This document shows, in pieces, positions 28,433 through 37,382 of a stretch of 64,000 nucleotides of DNA. The position numbers and the translations under genes are program-made. The notes under the pieces are model-generated. The model was not told where the DNA came from. It made no database searches and was given only the letters and a program-made list of their open reading frames with translations. Source of the stretch: Lachnospiraceae bacterium (GTDB lineage: Bacteria > Bacillota > Clostridia > Lachnospirales > Lachnospiraceae); NCBI GenBank assembly GCA_022510525.1, contig JAFLTH010000002.1:32136-96135 (forward strand). Reading direction: 5' to 3'. Each line of letters begins with the position of its first letter. The first letter of the stretch is position 1.

Positions 28433-29575
28433 ATGAATAAGATAAAAAGAATAGTATTAATCGGTCCCATCTATCCTTATAACAGCGGTATTGCCCACTA
28501 TACGGGACTATTGTATAAGGCATTACTTAAAAACGGATATGAAGTATCGATGCATTCGTTTAAATTTCAATATCCAAAATTTCTTTTTAAAAAAGAGCAG
28601 AAAGACGAGCGCAGTTCGCAGTTCAAAGTGGATAATGTTAATTACAGCATCCATACCATGAATCCGTTTAACTGGTTTAATGTGGCCCATCAGATTAAAA
28701 AATTTAATACGGATTTAATAATTTCCCAGTGGTGGCATCCTTATTTTGTACCCTGCTTTTTTACGTTATTCAAATTACTTGGCAGATACAAGCTCTTGTT
28801 TGTCTGCCATAATGTATTTCCGCATGAGCGTTTTCCGCTTGACAGGTTTCTTGCAAAATTAGTGCTTAGGCAGGGAGATTATTTTATTACACAGTCTAAA
28901 ATGGATGCAAATGACCTTCGTTCCATCAAAAAGGATGCGGAGCCGATAGTAACTCCTCATCCGACTTATAATGCGTTTAAAATTTCCGATATGTCTAAGG
29001 CGGATGCAAGGAAAATACTTAATATAGATGAGAAAGCCAATATAATGCTTTTCTTTGGATTTGTACGGGAGTATAAAGGGCTAAAGTATATGCTACAGGC
29101 AATGCCTGCTATTAAGAAGAGCGTTCCGGATGCCGAACTATGGATAGTTGGAGATTTCGGTGATAAAAAAGAGAGCTACTATAATATGATTGATTCATTG
29201 GGGATAAAGGATTCTGTCAAAACAGTGGAAGGCTTTGTTGCAGATGCGGAGGTTGAGAAATACTTTGCTGCCTGCGATCTTGTAGTGCTGCCCTATGTAT
29301 CCGCTACTCAAAGCGGTATTGTGCCGATGGCATTTGGTTTTGGCAGACCGGTACTGGTCACCAATGTGGGCGGATTACCGGATGTTGTGACTGATAATAA
29401 GACCGGATATGTCGTTAAGTCGAGGTCACACAGTGAAATATCAGATAAGGCTATAGATTTCTTTAATAATAACCGTGCTGATGAATTTATTGAAAATATA
29501 ATAAATGAAGAAGACAGATTTTCCTGGGATACCTTTGTGAAAAAATTAACAAAGTTGGTGGAGGAGGATACATGA
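28433..29575 (+). CDS. Glycosyltransferase family 4
   Basis: GT-B fold transferase. The first strand IVLIGPIYPYNSGIAHYTG shows the glycine/serine donor loop. VCHNVFPHE in the first domain, FFGFVREYKGLKYML at the start of the second, and VLPYVSATQSGIVPMAFGFG with VGGLPDVV are recognisable GT4 landmarks; the usual EX7E glutamates are replaced around SATQSGIV, as happens in one branch of the family. The second ATG at 28433 has AGG 7 nt upstream; the first, at 28427, is too close. The stop overlaps the next start by 4 nt. Confidence 0.85.
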   Translation: MNKIKRIVLIGPIYPYNSGIAHYTGLLYKALLKNGYEVSMHSFKFQYPKFLFKKEQKDERSSQFKVDNVNYSIHTMNPFNWFNVAHQIKKFNTDLIISQWWHPYFVPCFFTLFKLLGRYKLLFVCHNVFPHERFPLDRFLAKLVLRQGDYFITQSKMDANDLRSIKKDAEPIVTPHPTYNAFKISDMSKADARKILNIDEKANIMLFFGFVREYKGLKYMLQAMPAIKKSVPDAELWIVGDFGDKKESYYNMIDSLGIKDSVKTVEGFVADAEVEKYFAACDLVVLPYVSATQSGIVPMAFGFGRPVLVTNVGGLPDVVTDNKTGYVVKSRSHSEISDKAIDFFNNNRADEFIENIINEEDRFSWDTFVKKLTKLVEEDT

Positions 29576-30519
29576 AGCTGATAATACAAATCCCATGCTA
29601 TAATGAGGCGGAGACGTTGGAAATAGCCCTAAATGACCTGCCTAAGCATATTGACGGAATAGATGAAATAGAGTATTTGATTATCAACGATGGAAGTAAG
29701 GACAACACGGTTCAGGTTGCAAAAAACTGGGGTGTTCATCATGTTGTTAATTTCAGATGCAATAAGGGACTTGCAAAAGGTTTTATGGCAGGTTTGGATG
29801 CCTGTCTTGAAGCTGGGGCGGATATTATAGTTAATACTGATGCCGATAATCAATACTGTGGGGAAGATATAGCGAAATTGATTGCTCCTATTTTGAAAGA
29901 AGAGGCGGATATTGTAATTGGTGAACGTCCTATTGACGATATAGAGCATTTCTCTTTTATCAAGAAGAAACTTCAGCATTTAGGAAGCTGGGTGGTAAGA
30001 AAGGCATCGAATACCGATATACCGGATGCACCGAGCGGTTTCCGCGCATTCAGCAGGGATGCGGCTATACGTATAAATGTGGTTAATGACTATACCTACA
30101 CTTTGGAGACGATAGTGCAGGCGGGCAGAAACAGGATGGCGATTACAAGCGTGCCGATAAGAACTAATCCGGAACTTAGAGAGTCACGCTTATTCCATAG
30201 TATGTGGGGATATGTAAAAAAATCCGTTCTGACTATTTTACGTGCTTTTATGTGGTACAAGCCTCTGTATTGTTTTGGTTTAGTTTCTGTCATACCAACT
30301 ATAATAGGTCTGAGTGTGGGAATACGTTTCCTAATATTCTTTTTTAACGGAAGGGGAAGCGGTCATGTACAGTCACTTATTCTGGCATGTACCTTACTGA
30401 TTATAGGCTTTATTACCTTTGTGATAGGACTCTTGGCAGATGTTATTGCAGCTAACAGGAAGATTCTGGAAGATACCCAGTATCAGATTAGAAAACTGCG
30501 TTATGATAAAGATAAATAG
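29572..30519 (+). CDS. DPM1/GtrB-like GT2 with two C-terminal membrane helices
   Basis: Membrane-anchored GT2 of the dolichyl/polyprenyl-phosphate sugar synthase type. It begins LIIQIPCYNEAETL, has INDGSKDN near residues 38-45, the metal site DAD at 90-92, and PSGFRAFSR, a typical acceptor-side motif. Two helices (about 232-255 and 268-292) follow. Its start overlaps the GT4 stop (ATGA-type coupling). It is a different protein from those at 24667 and 60162, giving three lipid-phosphate sugar synthases in the window and hence at least three possible lipid-linked side sugars. No separate GtrA gene lies next to it, but a GtrA domain is fused to the protein two genes downstream. Confidence 0.87.
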   Translation: MKLIIQIPCYNEAETLEIALNDLPKHIDGIDEIEYLIINDGSKDNTVQVAKNWGVHHVVNFRCNKGLAKGFMAGLDACLEAGADIIVNTDADNQYCGEDIAKLIAPILKEEADIVIGERPIDDIEHFSFIKKKLQHLGSWVVRKASNTDIPDAPSGFRAFSRDAAIRINVVNDYTYTLETIVQAGRNRMAITSVPIRTNPELRESRLFHSMWGYVKKSVLTILRAFMWYKPLYCFGLVSVIPTIIGLSVGIRFLIFFFNGRGSGHVQSLILACTLLIIGFITFVIGLLADVIAANRKILEDTQYQIRKLRYDKDK

Positions 30520-30563
30520 TAGATATATCGTGCTGTACTAAGAGAGGCAGGAAGTAATAAAAC

Positions 30564-31655
30564 ATGAAAGTAGGAACAATAACATTTCATTTCGTGAATA
30601 ATTTCGGCGGTGCATTGCAGGCGTATGCTCTGCAAAAGACTATAGCTGACGAATGCAGAACGGAAGTTGAGATAATAGATTATAGAAATTGGTTTATAAG
30701 GTTTACCGATACTGTGCGCCTGTTTCCCATTACCACCAATAAGAAGGAATTTCGTTCAGGACTAAAAACAATGAAGCAGAGGCTTCGTAGAGTGCGGCGG
30801 ATGAAAAAATTTATCCGCAGTAAATGTAAATTGACAAGATTATATAGTAGTGGACTGGCACTTAGGGCAAATGTACCGGACTGTGATAAATTCGTGTGCG
30901 GAAGCGACCAGATATGGAATCCGTTTCTTACTTGCGGACTGGCGCAGCCCTACTTTTTAGGCTTTGTCAAAGATATGAATAAGAAGATTGCCTATGCTCC
31001 CAGTTTTGGAAGTAATAAAATGCTGGCTATACAGGCTAAGAAAATAAAAAAATATTTGAATGATTTTAACGCTGTATCTGTCCGTGAACATGATGGGGCA
31101 GTCTTAGTTAAGATGCTGACCGGGAAAGATGCCGTGCAACTGATCGATCCTGCTTTTTTATTAAAAAAAGAAGATTGGGATGCCATTTCGGTAAAACCGC
31201 GTATTAAAGGCAGATATATACTTCTGTATATCATGCAGCGTGATGATAATGTATATCATTATGCAAAGAAGATTAAAGAGAAGCTTGGAATACAGCTTGT
31301 GGAAATCAGCAGATATGGCTATAAACCCGATTTTGTTGATGTAAGCCTGATTGATATAGGTCCGGGAGAGTTTATAGGTCTGTTTCAGAATGCTGATTAT
31401 ATATGTACCAACTCTTATCACGGGTTGATATTTTCGCTTATATTTGAAAAGGAATTTTGTCAGATACCCTGTAAGAAGTTTTATTTAAGGATTAATAACC
31501 TTCTTAAACTGCTTCGTATCAATACATCAGAGGTGCTTAATGAGGGAGAATCCTTAAGTGCACGTTATAATAAACAGGCGGTTCGCGAAACAATATCAGC
31601 AGAAAGGGAAAAGGCGGTTAGGTACCTAAAGAGGAATATTTTAGAGGAAGGATAA
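30564..31655 (+). CDS. Polysaccharide pyruvyl transferase family protein
   Basis: PF04230 family protein of the same sub-branch as the gene at 23346: FVNNFGGALQAYALQKT at the start, FVCGSDQIWNP in the middle and ICTNSYHGLIFSLIFEKEF near the end. At 363 residues it is soluble. It is 11 nt upstream of an FrhB-domain gene; pairing of these two families is common in exopolysaccharide clusters. That suggests a joint step, possibly redox chemistry on the transferred group, but the reaction is not established. An AGAGAGG ribosome site lies upstream of the ATG. Confidence 0.85.
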   Translation: MKVGTITFHFVNNFGGALQAYALQKTIADECRTEVEIIDYRNWFIRFTDTVRLFPITTNKKEFRSGLKTMKQRLRRVRRMKKFIRSKCKLTRLYSSGLALRANVPDCDKFVCGSDQIWNPFLTCGLAQPYFLGFVKDMNKKIAYAPSFGSNKMLAIQAKKIKKYLNDFNAVSVREHDGAVLVKMLTGKDAVQLIDPAFLLKKEDWDAISVKPRIKGRYILLYIMQRDDNVYHYAKKIKEKLGIQLVEISRYGYKPDFVDVSLIDIGPGEFIGLFQNADYICTNSYHGLIFSLIFEKEFCQIPCKKFYLRINNLLKLLRINTSEVLNEGESLSARYNKQAVRETISAEREKAVRYLKRNILEEG

Positions 31656-31666
31656 GCGGAGAATAG

Positions 31667-33376
31667 ATGATTCAAGTATTACCGGATAAAAAACAGGACT
31701 GCTGCGGCTGTAGCGCCTGTGCACAAATATGCCCGAAGGATTGCATTGCTATGACAGAAGATAATGAGGGTTTTGCCTATCCTGAAATTGATACAAATAA
31801 ATGTATTGGCTGTAATCTATGTGAGAAAACATGTCCGATTATCGTAAAGAAGAATATTAATGAGCAAAATAAAGAATATGCGGAGCATTTCCCCAAAGCC
31901 GTAGGAGGCTGGCACAAGAATGAGGCCGTCCGCTTTGAAAGTTCGTCAGGCGGCGCTTTTACTCTGTTTGCGGAACATATCATCAGACAGGGCGGCATCG
32001 TATACGGCGCGGCTTTAAATGAAGAATTGCACACGGAACATATCGGTGTGGAGCGCATAGAAGATTTGATAAAGCTAAAGGGATCCAAGTATGTTCAAAG
32101 TGATATCGCAGGGGTATATAAAGAAATAAAAGAGCAGCTTATAAACAGCCGTAAGGTATTGTTTACTGGTGCGCCGTGTCAGTGTGCGGGGTTGCATAGT
32201 TTCCTGCATTCAGACGAATCTTTTAATAAGGATGCGAGCCGGTATGACAATCTCTATACCTGTGACTTTATCTGCCACGGAGTTCCCTCGCCCAAGGTAT
32301 TTAGAAGTTATATAAATTATTTAGAAGCAAAATATCATGATAAGGTAGTATCTTTCCGTTTCCGTAACAAAGATAAGGGCTGGAACCCTACAGGCTTTCA
32401 GATGGGAACTGATATAGGTTTTAAGAATATCGGTAATAAAAGATTTGTACCTGCACTTCGGGATGCCTATATGAATGGTTTCCTGGATGATGTATATCTG
32501 CGTCCAAGCTGCTATAACTGTGAGTTTAAAAGTCTGCCTAAGTATTATGCAGATATCACCATTGCTGATTTTTGGGGAGTAAAAAAAGTGGATCCCGAAC
32601 TTTATGACGGTAAGGGTACTTCGCTTGTGCTGCTTCATAATGAACATGCTAAAGAGCTATTTGATAGGGTTAAGAGCAACTTTTTCTATAAAGAAGTTGA
32701 TTTTAAAGCAGCGATTCACAAGAATAAAAGCCTACTGAAATCGTCAGACGAAAATCCGCATAGGGATAGCTTCTTTCTTGATTATGAAAGCCTTCCTTTT
32801 GACAAGGTAAGAAAAAAGTATATGGGTGCCTTGACGTGGGCTTCCCATAGAATAATGAAAAAGGCTTGGAAGTGTATAGAGAAGTTGATTAAAATTGTGT
32901 TTAAACCGGTGCTTGGACTGTTTCATATAAAATGGGGAAATTCCGAATGGGATAGTTTTTTTCAGTTTGTGAAGTTTGCAATGGTTGGAGTTTCCAATTC
33001 GGCGGTATCATATACGATTAATATAACCATGCTTTTTTTTCTGCGCGATGCAATGTTGACCTATGATTATATAATAGCAAACATAACGGCATTTGCTCTC
33101 AGCGTGTTGTGGTCCTATCACTGGAACAGCAGATATGTGTTCCACCCTGACCGTAATAAAAAGGGATGGCGGATGAAAATACTGGTTAAGACTTATATAT
33201 CCTATGCTGTCACCGGAATAGTCCTAAACAACCTCTTGGCGACTCTTTGGATACGGGGGCTTGGAATTTCCAAATATCTTTCTCCGCTGCTTAACCTTCC
33301 CTTCAGCATACCGACCAACTTCTTTATGCATAAGCTGTGGGCATATAGGGAGGGACGTATAAACAACAATAAATAA
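31667..33376 (+). CDS. Fusion of an FrhB-like iron-sulfur oxidoreductase and a GtrA domain
   Basis: Residues 1 to about 390 are a coenzyme F420 hydrogenase/dehydrogenase beta-subunit (FrhB) type protein led by two ferredoxin motifs: C12-x2-C15-x2-C18-x3-C22P and C46-x2-C49-x2-C52-x3-C56P. SSSGGAFTLFAEHI, FTGAPCQCAGL, CDFICHGVPSP and ITIADFWGV are family landmarks. From about residue 428 a complete four-helix GtrA domain follows (FFQFVKFAMVGVSNSAVSYT, with WSYHWNSRYVF as the end-of-helix motif). The frame is continuous with no sign of a join. Joining an electron-transfer enzyme to a lipid-sugar flippase-like domain is unusual; it may place the redox step on a membrane-bound sugar intermediate. 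Confidence 0.88.
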   Translation: MIQVLPDKKQDCCGCSACAQICPKDCIAMTEDNEGFAYPEIDTNKCIGCNLCEKTCPIIVKKNINEQNKEYAEHFPKAVGGWHKNEAVRFESSSGGAFTLFAEHIIRQGGIVYGAALNEELHTEHIGVERIEDLIKLKGSKYVQSDIAGVYKEIKEQLINSRKVLFTGAPCQCAGLHSFLHSDESFNKDASRYDNLYTCDFICHGVPSPKVFRSYINYLEAKYHDKVVSFRFRNKDKGWNPTGFQMGTDIGFKNIGNKRFVPALRDAYMNGFLDDVYLRPSCYNCEFKSLPKYYADITIADFWGVKKVDPELYDGKGTSLVLLHNEHAKELFDRVKSNFFYKEVDFKAAIHKNKSLLKSSDENPHRDSFFLDYESLPFDKVRKKYMGALTWASHRIMKKAWKCIEKLIKIVFKPVLGLFHIKWGNSEWDSFFQFVKFAMVGVSNSAVSYTINITMLFFLRDAMLTYDYIIANITAFALSVLWSYHWNSRYVFHPDRNKKGWRMKILVKTYISYAVTGIVLNNLLATLWIRGLGISKYLSPLLNLPFSIPTNFFMHKLWAYREGRINNNK

Positions 33377-33437
33377 ACGCAAAACCGTCGTAATGTGAGT
33401 GCAATGTTGACTAAAAACAAGAATTGGAAAGAATCTT

Positions 33438-35027
33438 ATGGAGAATAAAGATAAATTACTTAAAAATAAATTAAAGTTTAACAGACCTGATAAATATCAG
33501 GTTTTGATAATATCTATAATGCTGCTTTCGGCAATTCTATTGATATATCTTACAGGTATAAAAGAAGGTATGCATTTAGACGAATATCTTACGTATGGGC
33601 TTGCCAACAGTGAATCGGAAAACAATAACAAGATTACCCCCGAATACGGAGTCAGGCTTGCGGCTACGGATGTATTTGACACATTCTTTTATCCGGATGG
33701 TTTCAGCGTCAGCAATGTGTGGGAAAATCAGGCTAATAACGTGCATCCTCCGTTGTATTATCTGATTTTTCATATTTTTACTCTGGTAACACATCACTTT
33801 CTGGCTTTGAAAACCGGTATACTTTTAAACATATTTTTTCACGTGATAAATATTGCGCTTGTCAGGCTTATTATTAAAGAACTGCTTCACAATGAATGTT
33901 ACGCTCTTTTTGGAGCGTTGCTTTATGCATTTACGCCTGTGATTCTGGGGAATGTACTATTCATTAGAATGTATATGCTAATGTCAACTTATGTTTTAGG
34001 GCTTACTTTATTGTTTATAAGAGGATTAAATAAATCTGATAAAAAGTCATTTTATATAAAGCTTGGGCTCATTAGTGTATTTGGAACCTTAACGCATTAT
34101 TATTTTCTTATTTATTTGTTCTATTGCTGCGTTATCTGGGGAATTAATATTCTCATTAAGCGCAGATGGAAGGAACTTGTTGTTTTTGTAGGGACAATGA
34201 CCGTGGCGGGTATTGCGTGTGTGGCCGTTTTTCCGGCTATTTTGAAGCAGCTTTTTACCGGAGCAGCAGGAGAAAGAACCATCAAAAATTTATTTTCCTC
34301 AGCCTTTTTAGGAAACATAGGCAAGTTTTCGAATGCAATAGACAATGTATACGGAGGGTTTTTACCGGCAATTATTATAACCTTTATTTTGCTGCTGGTA
34401 TTCAGATATGTTATCTGGAAGGGATCAGAAAAAAAGTCTGAAAATATTGCAAAATGGATGATTTTAATTATTCCGTGTATATTGTATTTTTTGACCATTA
34501 CATGGTTGGCTATAATGGCGGCAGCAAGATATATTTCCCCCATATATCCAATCTGTATTATTCTATTGATGGGATTGTTTGATAGTTTGGCATCATATAT
34601 GACTACTAACGATAAGGCAAAATGTATTGCAGGATTAATATTGATTTCTATTTTGCTTAACAGCAGCTGGAAAACCTATACATGGACGGAATTGTATCTG
34701 GAGGCTGAAGACTGCGTAAAGACAGCAAGAAAATATGGTGTTAACAATGAGTGCATTTATGTGCTTAATGTATCATGGCACAGCTTTCCGACGTATCAGG
34801 AGTTTATACAGTATCAGAATATGACTTTTATACGGGATAATAATCTGGATCTGCTTTTTAATGAAAACTATACGGGATATGATCATGTGGTGATGTATTT
34901 TGACACATATGTTGATGATGAAGAGGTTGATAGGATATTGACCGAAATGGTCAATGCGAACCCGGGTCTTAACGGATATGAAAAGCTGCATGAGTATATG
35001 TATAATACTGCTTATTATTTGGATTGA
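33438..35027 (+). CDS. GT39/ArnT-like membrane glycosyltransferase (GT-C)
   Basis: Membrane protein with about 10-12 helices in the first 410 residues and a C-terminal outside domain. The first loop has MHLDEYLTYG (D48, E49), the catalytic acidic pair of GT-C enzymes, and NNVHPPLYYL near residues 97-106 matches the HPP-containing motif of PMT/ArnT-type proteins. It likely transfers a sugar from polyprenyl phosphate on the outer surface. AATGG-type start with GGAAAG upstream, 61 nt after the FrhB-GtrA fusion. It could be the partner transferase for the DPM-like gene at 29572 and the GtrA fusion. The substrate is unknown. Confidence 0.8.
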   Translation: MENKDKLLKNKLKFNRPDKYQVLIISIMLLSAILLIYLTGIKEGMHLDEYLTYGLANSESENNNKITPEYGVRLAATDVFDTFFYPDGFSVSNVWENQANNVHPPLYYLIFHIFTLVTHHFLALKTGILLNIFFHVINIALVRLIIKELLHNECYALFGALLYAFTPVILGNVLFIRMYMLMSTYVLGLTLLFIRGLNKSDKKSFYIKLGLISVFGTLTHYYFLIYLFYCCVIWGINILIKRRWKELVVFVGTMTVAGIACVAVFPAILKQLFTGAAGERTIKNLFSSAFLGNIGKFSNAIDNVYGGFLPAIIITFILLLVFRYVIWKGSEKKSENIAKWMILIIPCILYFLTITWLAIMAAARYISPIYPICIILLMGLFDSLASYMTTNDKAKCIAGLILISILLNSSWKTYTWTELYLEAEDCVKTARKYGVNNECIYVLNVSWHSFPTYQEFIQYQNMTFIRDNNLDLLFNENYTGYDHVVMYFDTYVDDEEVDRILTEMVNANPGLNGYEKLHEYMYNTAYYLD

Positions 35028-35109
35028 TTTTCGGTATGTGGGGTTCTGCATATAATGTAGCCGGATTTATAAGATATTATAAGCATCTGCACTATGGTAT
35101 CAGGGAAGA

Positions 35110-37263
35110 ATGGAAAGAATGGAAAGAGTGACACATATATGCAAAATTGCATTATGTTTATTTCTGGTTATAGGCTGTAATCTGTCTATAGAGGGTCATT
35201 TTTGGCCTGATAATATACTTCCGTATGTATTTCTTGTTTTAAATGGCTATGCAGTATTTCAGGTAAATTGGCAGAGGCATTCAGATTGGCTTGCGCATAA
35301 AAAAAACAAAATAAGTGCAGTGATATTAATTATATTTTCTATTTTTTTACAGGCTGTAATACTGAGGATTTATTTATCTGACACCAGTGTCATATTTATA
35401 AAAGCTGCTATTAAAGCGCTGATTGCGGGTATTTCAACAGCGGTTATTTTAATACTTAGCGTATTCAAAGCGTATGAAGAAAAAAAGATTCCCGGTATGA
35501 AATTTATTATCTTTTGTCTGCTGGGATTGGTTTATTTTTATATGATAAGGCGGATGACTGACAACTTCAGTATATACCCGATTATATTGCTTATGCTGAT
35601 TTACTTATCTGCAGACAATAATCGGAATGAAGGTATAATAACTAAAATAGGCGCTGTTATTCCGGCACTTTTTGAGACACTCGGATATTTGGCATTAACA
35701 TATGGGGATTATCATGGCGGCTTGCTTAAATGGCTTGGACTTGCAGCTGTTGGCACTGCTGTATGGACTTTTATTTTTTATTATGTGTTAAATGAGCTGT
35801 TTGTGATGCTTGATAATATATCCTTTACCGCCTCTGATACAGACTTTACAGCAGGCAGGGTAATAGACCGAGATAAAAATATTGTACTAAACATGAATAG
35901 GATTAAAACGTCAAACAATATAAAAATGATTGCTATAGCGGTTGTTATGATAGGTATTAGGATCCTGTTCTGGCTTAACTGGTTTCCGGCCCTTCTCAGC
36001 AAAGACACCTATGTACAGATTCAACAGGCATTAGGAATTGAATATTACAGTAATCATCATCCTTTTCTGCATACCATGATTATTAAGTTTTTTATGAGCA
36101 TAGGAAAACTTCTGTTTGGAAGCAATCAGGCAGGGATAGCAGTTAATGCGTTTGTGTCACTTTTAAGTTCGTCGTTGCTTTTATTGTACATTATTAAATA
36201 TTATTATAATAGAATCCGGCCCACAGTATGGTACTTTGCAGCGCTCATATTTGCAATAGAGCCTATTCATTGCGTATATTCCATTACAATTTGGAAAGAT
36301 GTACTATTTGCCTATGTGCTGCTTGCGTTTTGTTTTCTGCTTATAGTGATGGAAATTAAGTTGAGGCAAGATGGAAAACTTAAGCCGTATATGTGGTTTT
36401 TGTATGTTGCGATAAGCTTTATTTTCTGCTTTTCCAGAACAAACGGTCTGTATGCCTGGCTCTTTACGCTGCCGTTTTTGTTATGGCATTACAGAAAAAA
36501 ACTAAAACCATGGCTAATATCGACTTTTGTATGTCTGATGCTTATAGCCGGATATAAAGGTTTACTGCTTCCGTATTTTCAGGTTACCGAACCGGATACG
36601 GTGGAGGCATTGTCAGTACCGCTTCAACAGATTGCTTTTACCGTTCAAAATGACGGTAATTTTTCGGAAAATGACACGGATGTCATAAATAGTATTGTGG
36701 ATATGGATTCATTGGGAAAGCAGTATAATGCCCATATATCCGATCCGGTTAAGAATTTAATAAGAGATAAGGGTTATCAGGAGTACATTACACAGAACAA
36801 ACTTGATTTTATTAAGATGTATATTTCTGTGGGAGTGAAAAATCCTACAGATTATATAACCGCTTTTCTTAATCAGTCAAGAGGCTATTGGTATCAGAAG
36901 ATGTCAAATTATATATACTTCAGTGAGGGAGTTCACAGATATGCTGCTGAGCTTGGGATTTTCAGGGACCCGTTATTTCCGGCAGGTATTAGCTCACTTA
37001 TGGACAAGCTGATGGACAAATACTGTGATATCTGGCATGAATTTTGGAGTCTTGCACTTAGTACGTATGTAGTATTAGTATTGTTTGTGTACTTGCTTGT
37101 AAGGAAAAGAACATGCTTTTACTTTTTGCCTGTTATAGGCGTGTTTATAACTCTTGTCATAGCGACACCGGTCAATGATGAATTCCGATATGCTTATGGA
37201 ATATATTTGTTACTGCCATTGCTGTTTATGCAGGTGATTTCACAATCTAAAACTGTTTATTAA
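35110..37263 (+). CDS. Large multi-spanning membrane protein, GT-C-like (resembles DUF6020)
   Basis: Protein of 717 residues with about 13-15 membrane helices. The conserved part begins near residue 290: FPALLSKDTYVQIQQALG, an acidic first-loop motif, then NHHPFLHTMIIKFFM, EPIHCVYSITIWKD and FCFSRTNGLYAW. These segments recall a Firmicutes GT-C-like family annotated as DUF6020; I make this link from memory only. An outer loop of about 130 residues lies between late helices. Two ATG codons (35110 and 35119) are both possible. It ends the second long transcript, 120 bp before the next gene, which has its own promoter. Confidence 0.65.
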   Translation: MERMERVTHICKIALCLFLVIGCNLSIEGHFWPDNILPYVFLVLNGYAVFQVNWQRHSDWLAHKKNKISAVILIIFSIFLQAVILRIYLSDTSVIFIKAAIKALIAGISTAVILILSVFKAYEEKKIPGMKFIIFCLLGLVYFYMIRRMTDNFSIYPIILLMLIYLSADNNRNEGIITKIGAVIPALFETLGYLALTYGDYHGGLLKWLGLAAVGTAVWTFIFYYVLNELFVMLDNISFTASDTDFTAGRVIDRDKNIVLNMNRIKTSNNIKMIAIAVVMIGIRILFWLNWFPALLSKDTYVQIQQALGIEYYSNHHPFLHTMIIKFFMSIGKLLFGSNQAGIAVNAFVSLLSSSLLLLYIIKYYYNRIRPTVWYFAALIFAIEPIHCVYSITIWKDVLFAYVLLAFCFLLIVMEIKLRQDGKLKPYMWFLYVAISFIFCFSRTNGLYAWLFTLPFLLWHYRKKLKPWLISTFVCLMLIAGYKGLLLPYFQVTEPDTVEALSVPLQQIAFTVQNDGNFSENDTDVINSIVDMDSLGKQYNAHISDPVKNLIRDKGYQEYITQNKLDFIKMYISVGVKNPTDYITAFLNQSRGYWYQKMSNYIYFSEGVHRYAAELGIFRDPLFPAGISSLMDKLMDKYCDIWHEFWSLALSTYVVLVLFVYLLVRKRTCFYFLPVIGVFITLVIATPVNDEFRYAYGIYLLLPLLFMQVISQSKTVY

Positions 37264-37309
37264 GAGCTTTCGGATTCTGCCGAATTATAGGGAAGAGTGA
37301 TTTATTTAC

Positions 37310-37337
37310 TTGCATTTCCTATAATTTCTGTTATACT
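37310..37337 (+). promoter_or_regulatory. Predicted sigma-A promoter for the CysC-fusion operon
   Basis: TTGCAT at 37310-37315, a 16-bp spacer, and TATACT at 37332-37337, about 45 bp before the ATG at 37383, which has an AGAAAGGA ribosome site. An imperfect inverted repeat (37283-37294 with 37316-37326) overlaps the spacer and could be a regulator site; no T-run follows it, so it is not a convincing terminator. Confidence 0.55.
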
Positions 37338-37382
37338 TAATCTATTATACTGCAAAGTTAGAAAGGATATAATAAAAGAAAA

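Noticed and set aside
37283..37326. Inverted repeat after the 35110 gene as a terminator
   Set aside because: The loop is over 20 nt, the stem has a bulge and no T-run follows; kept only as a possible operator.
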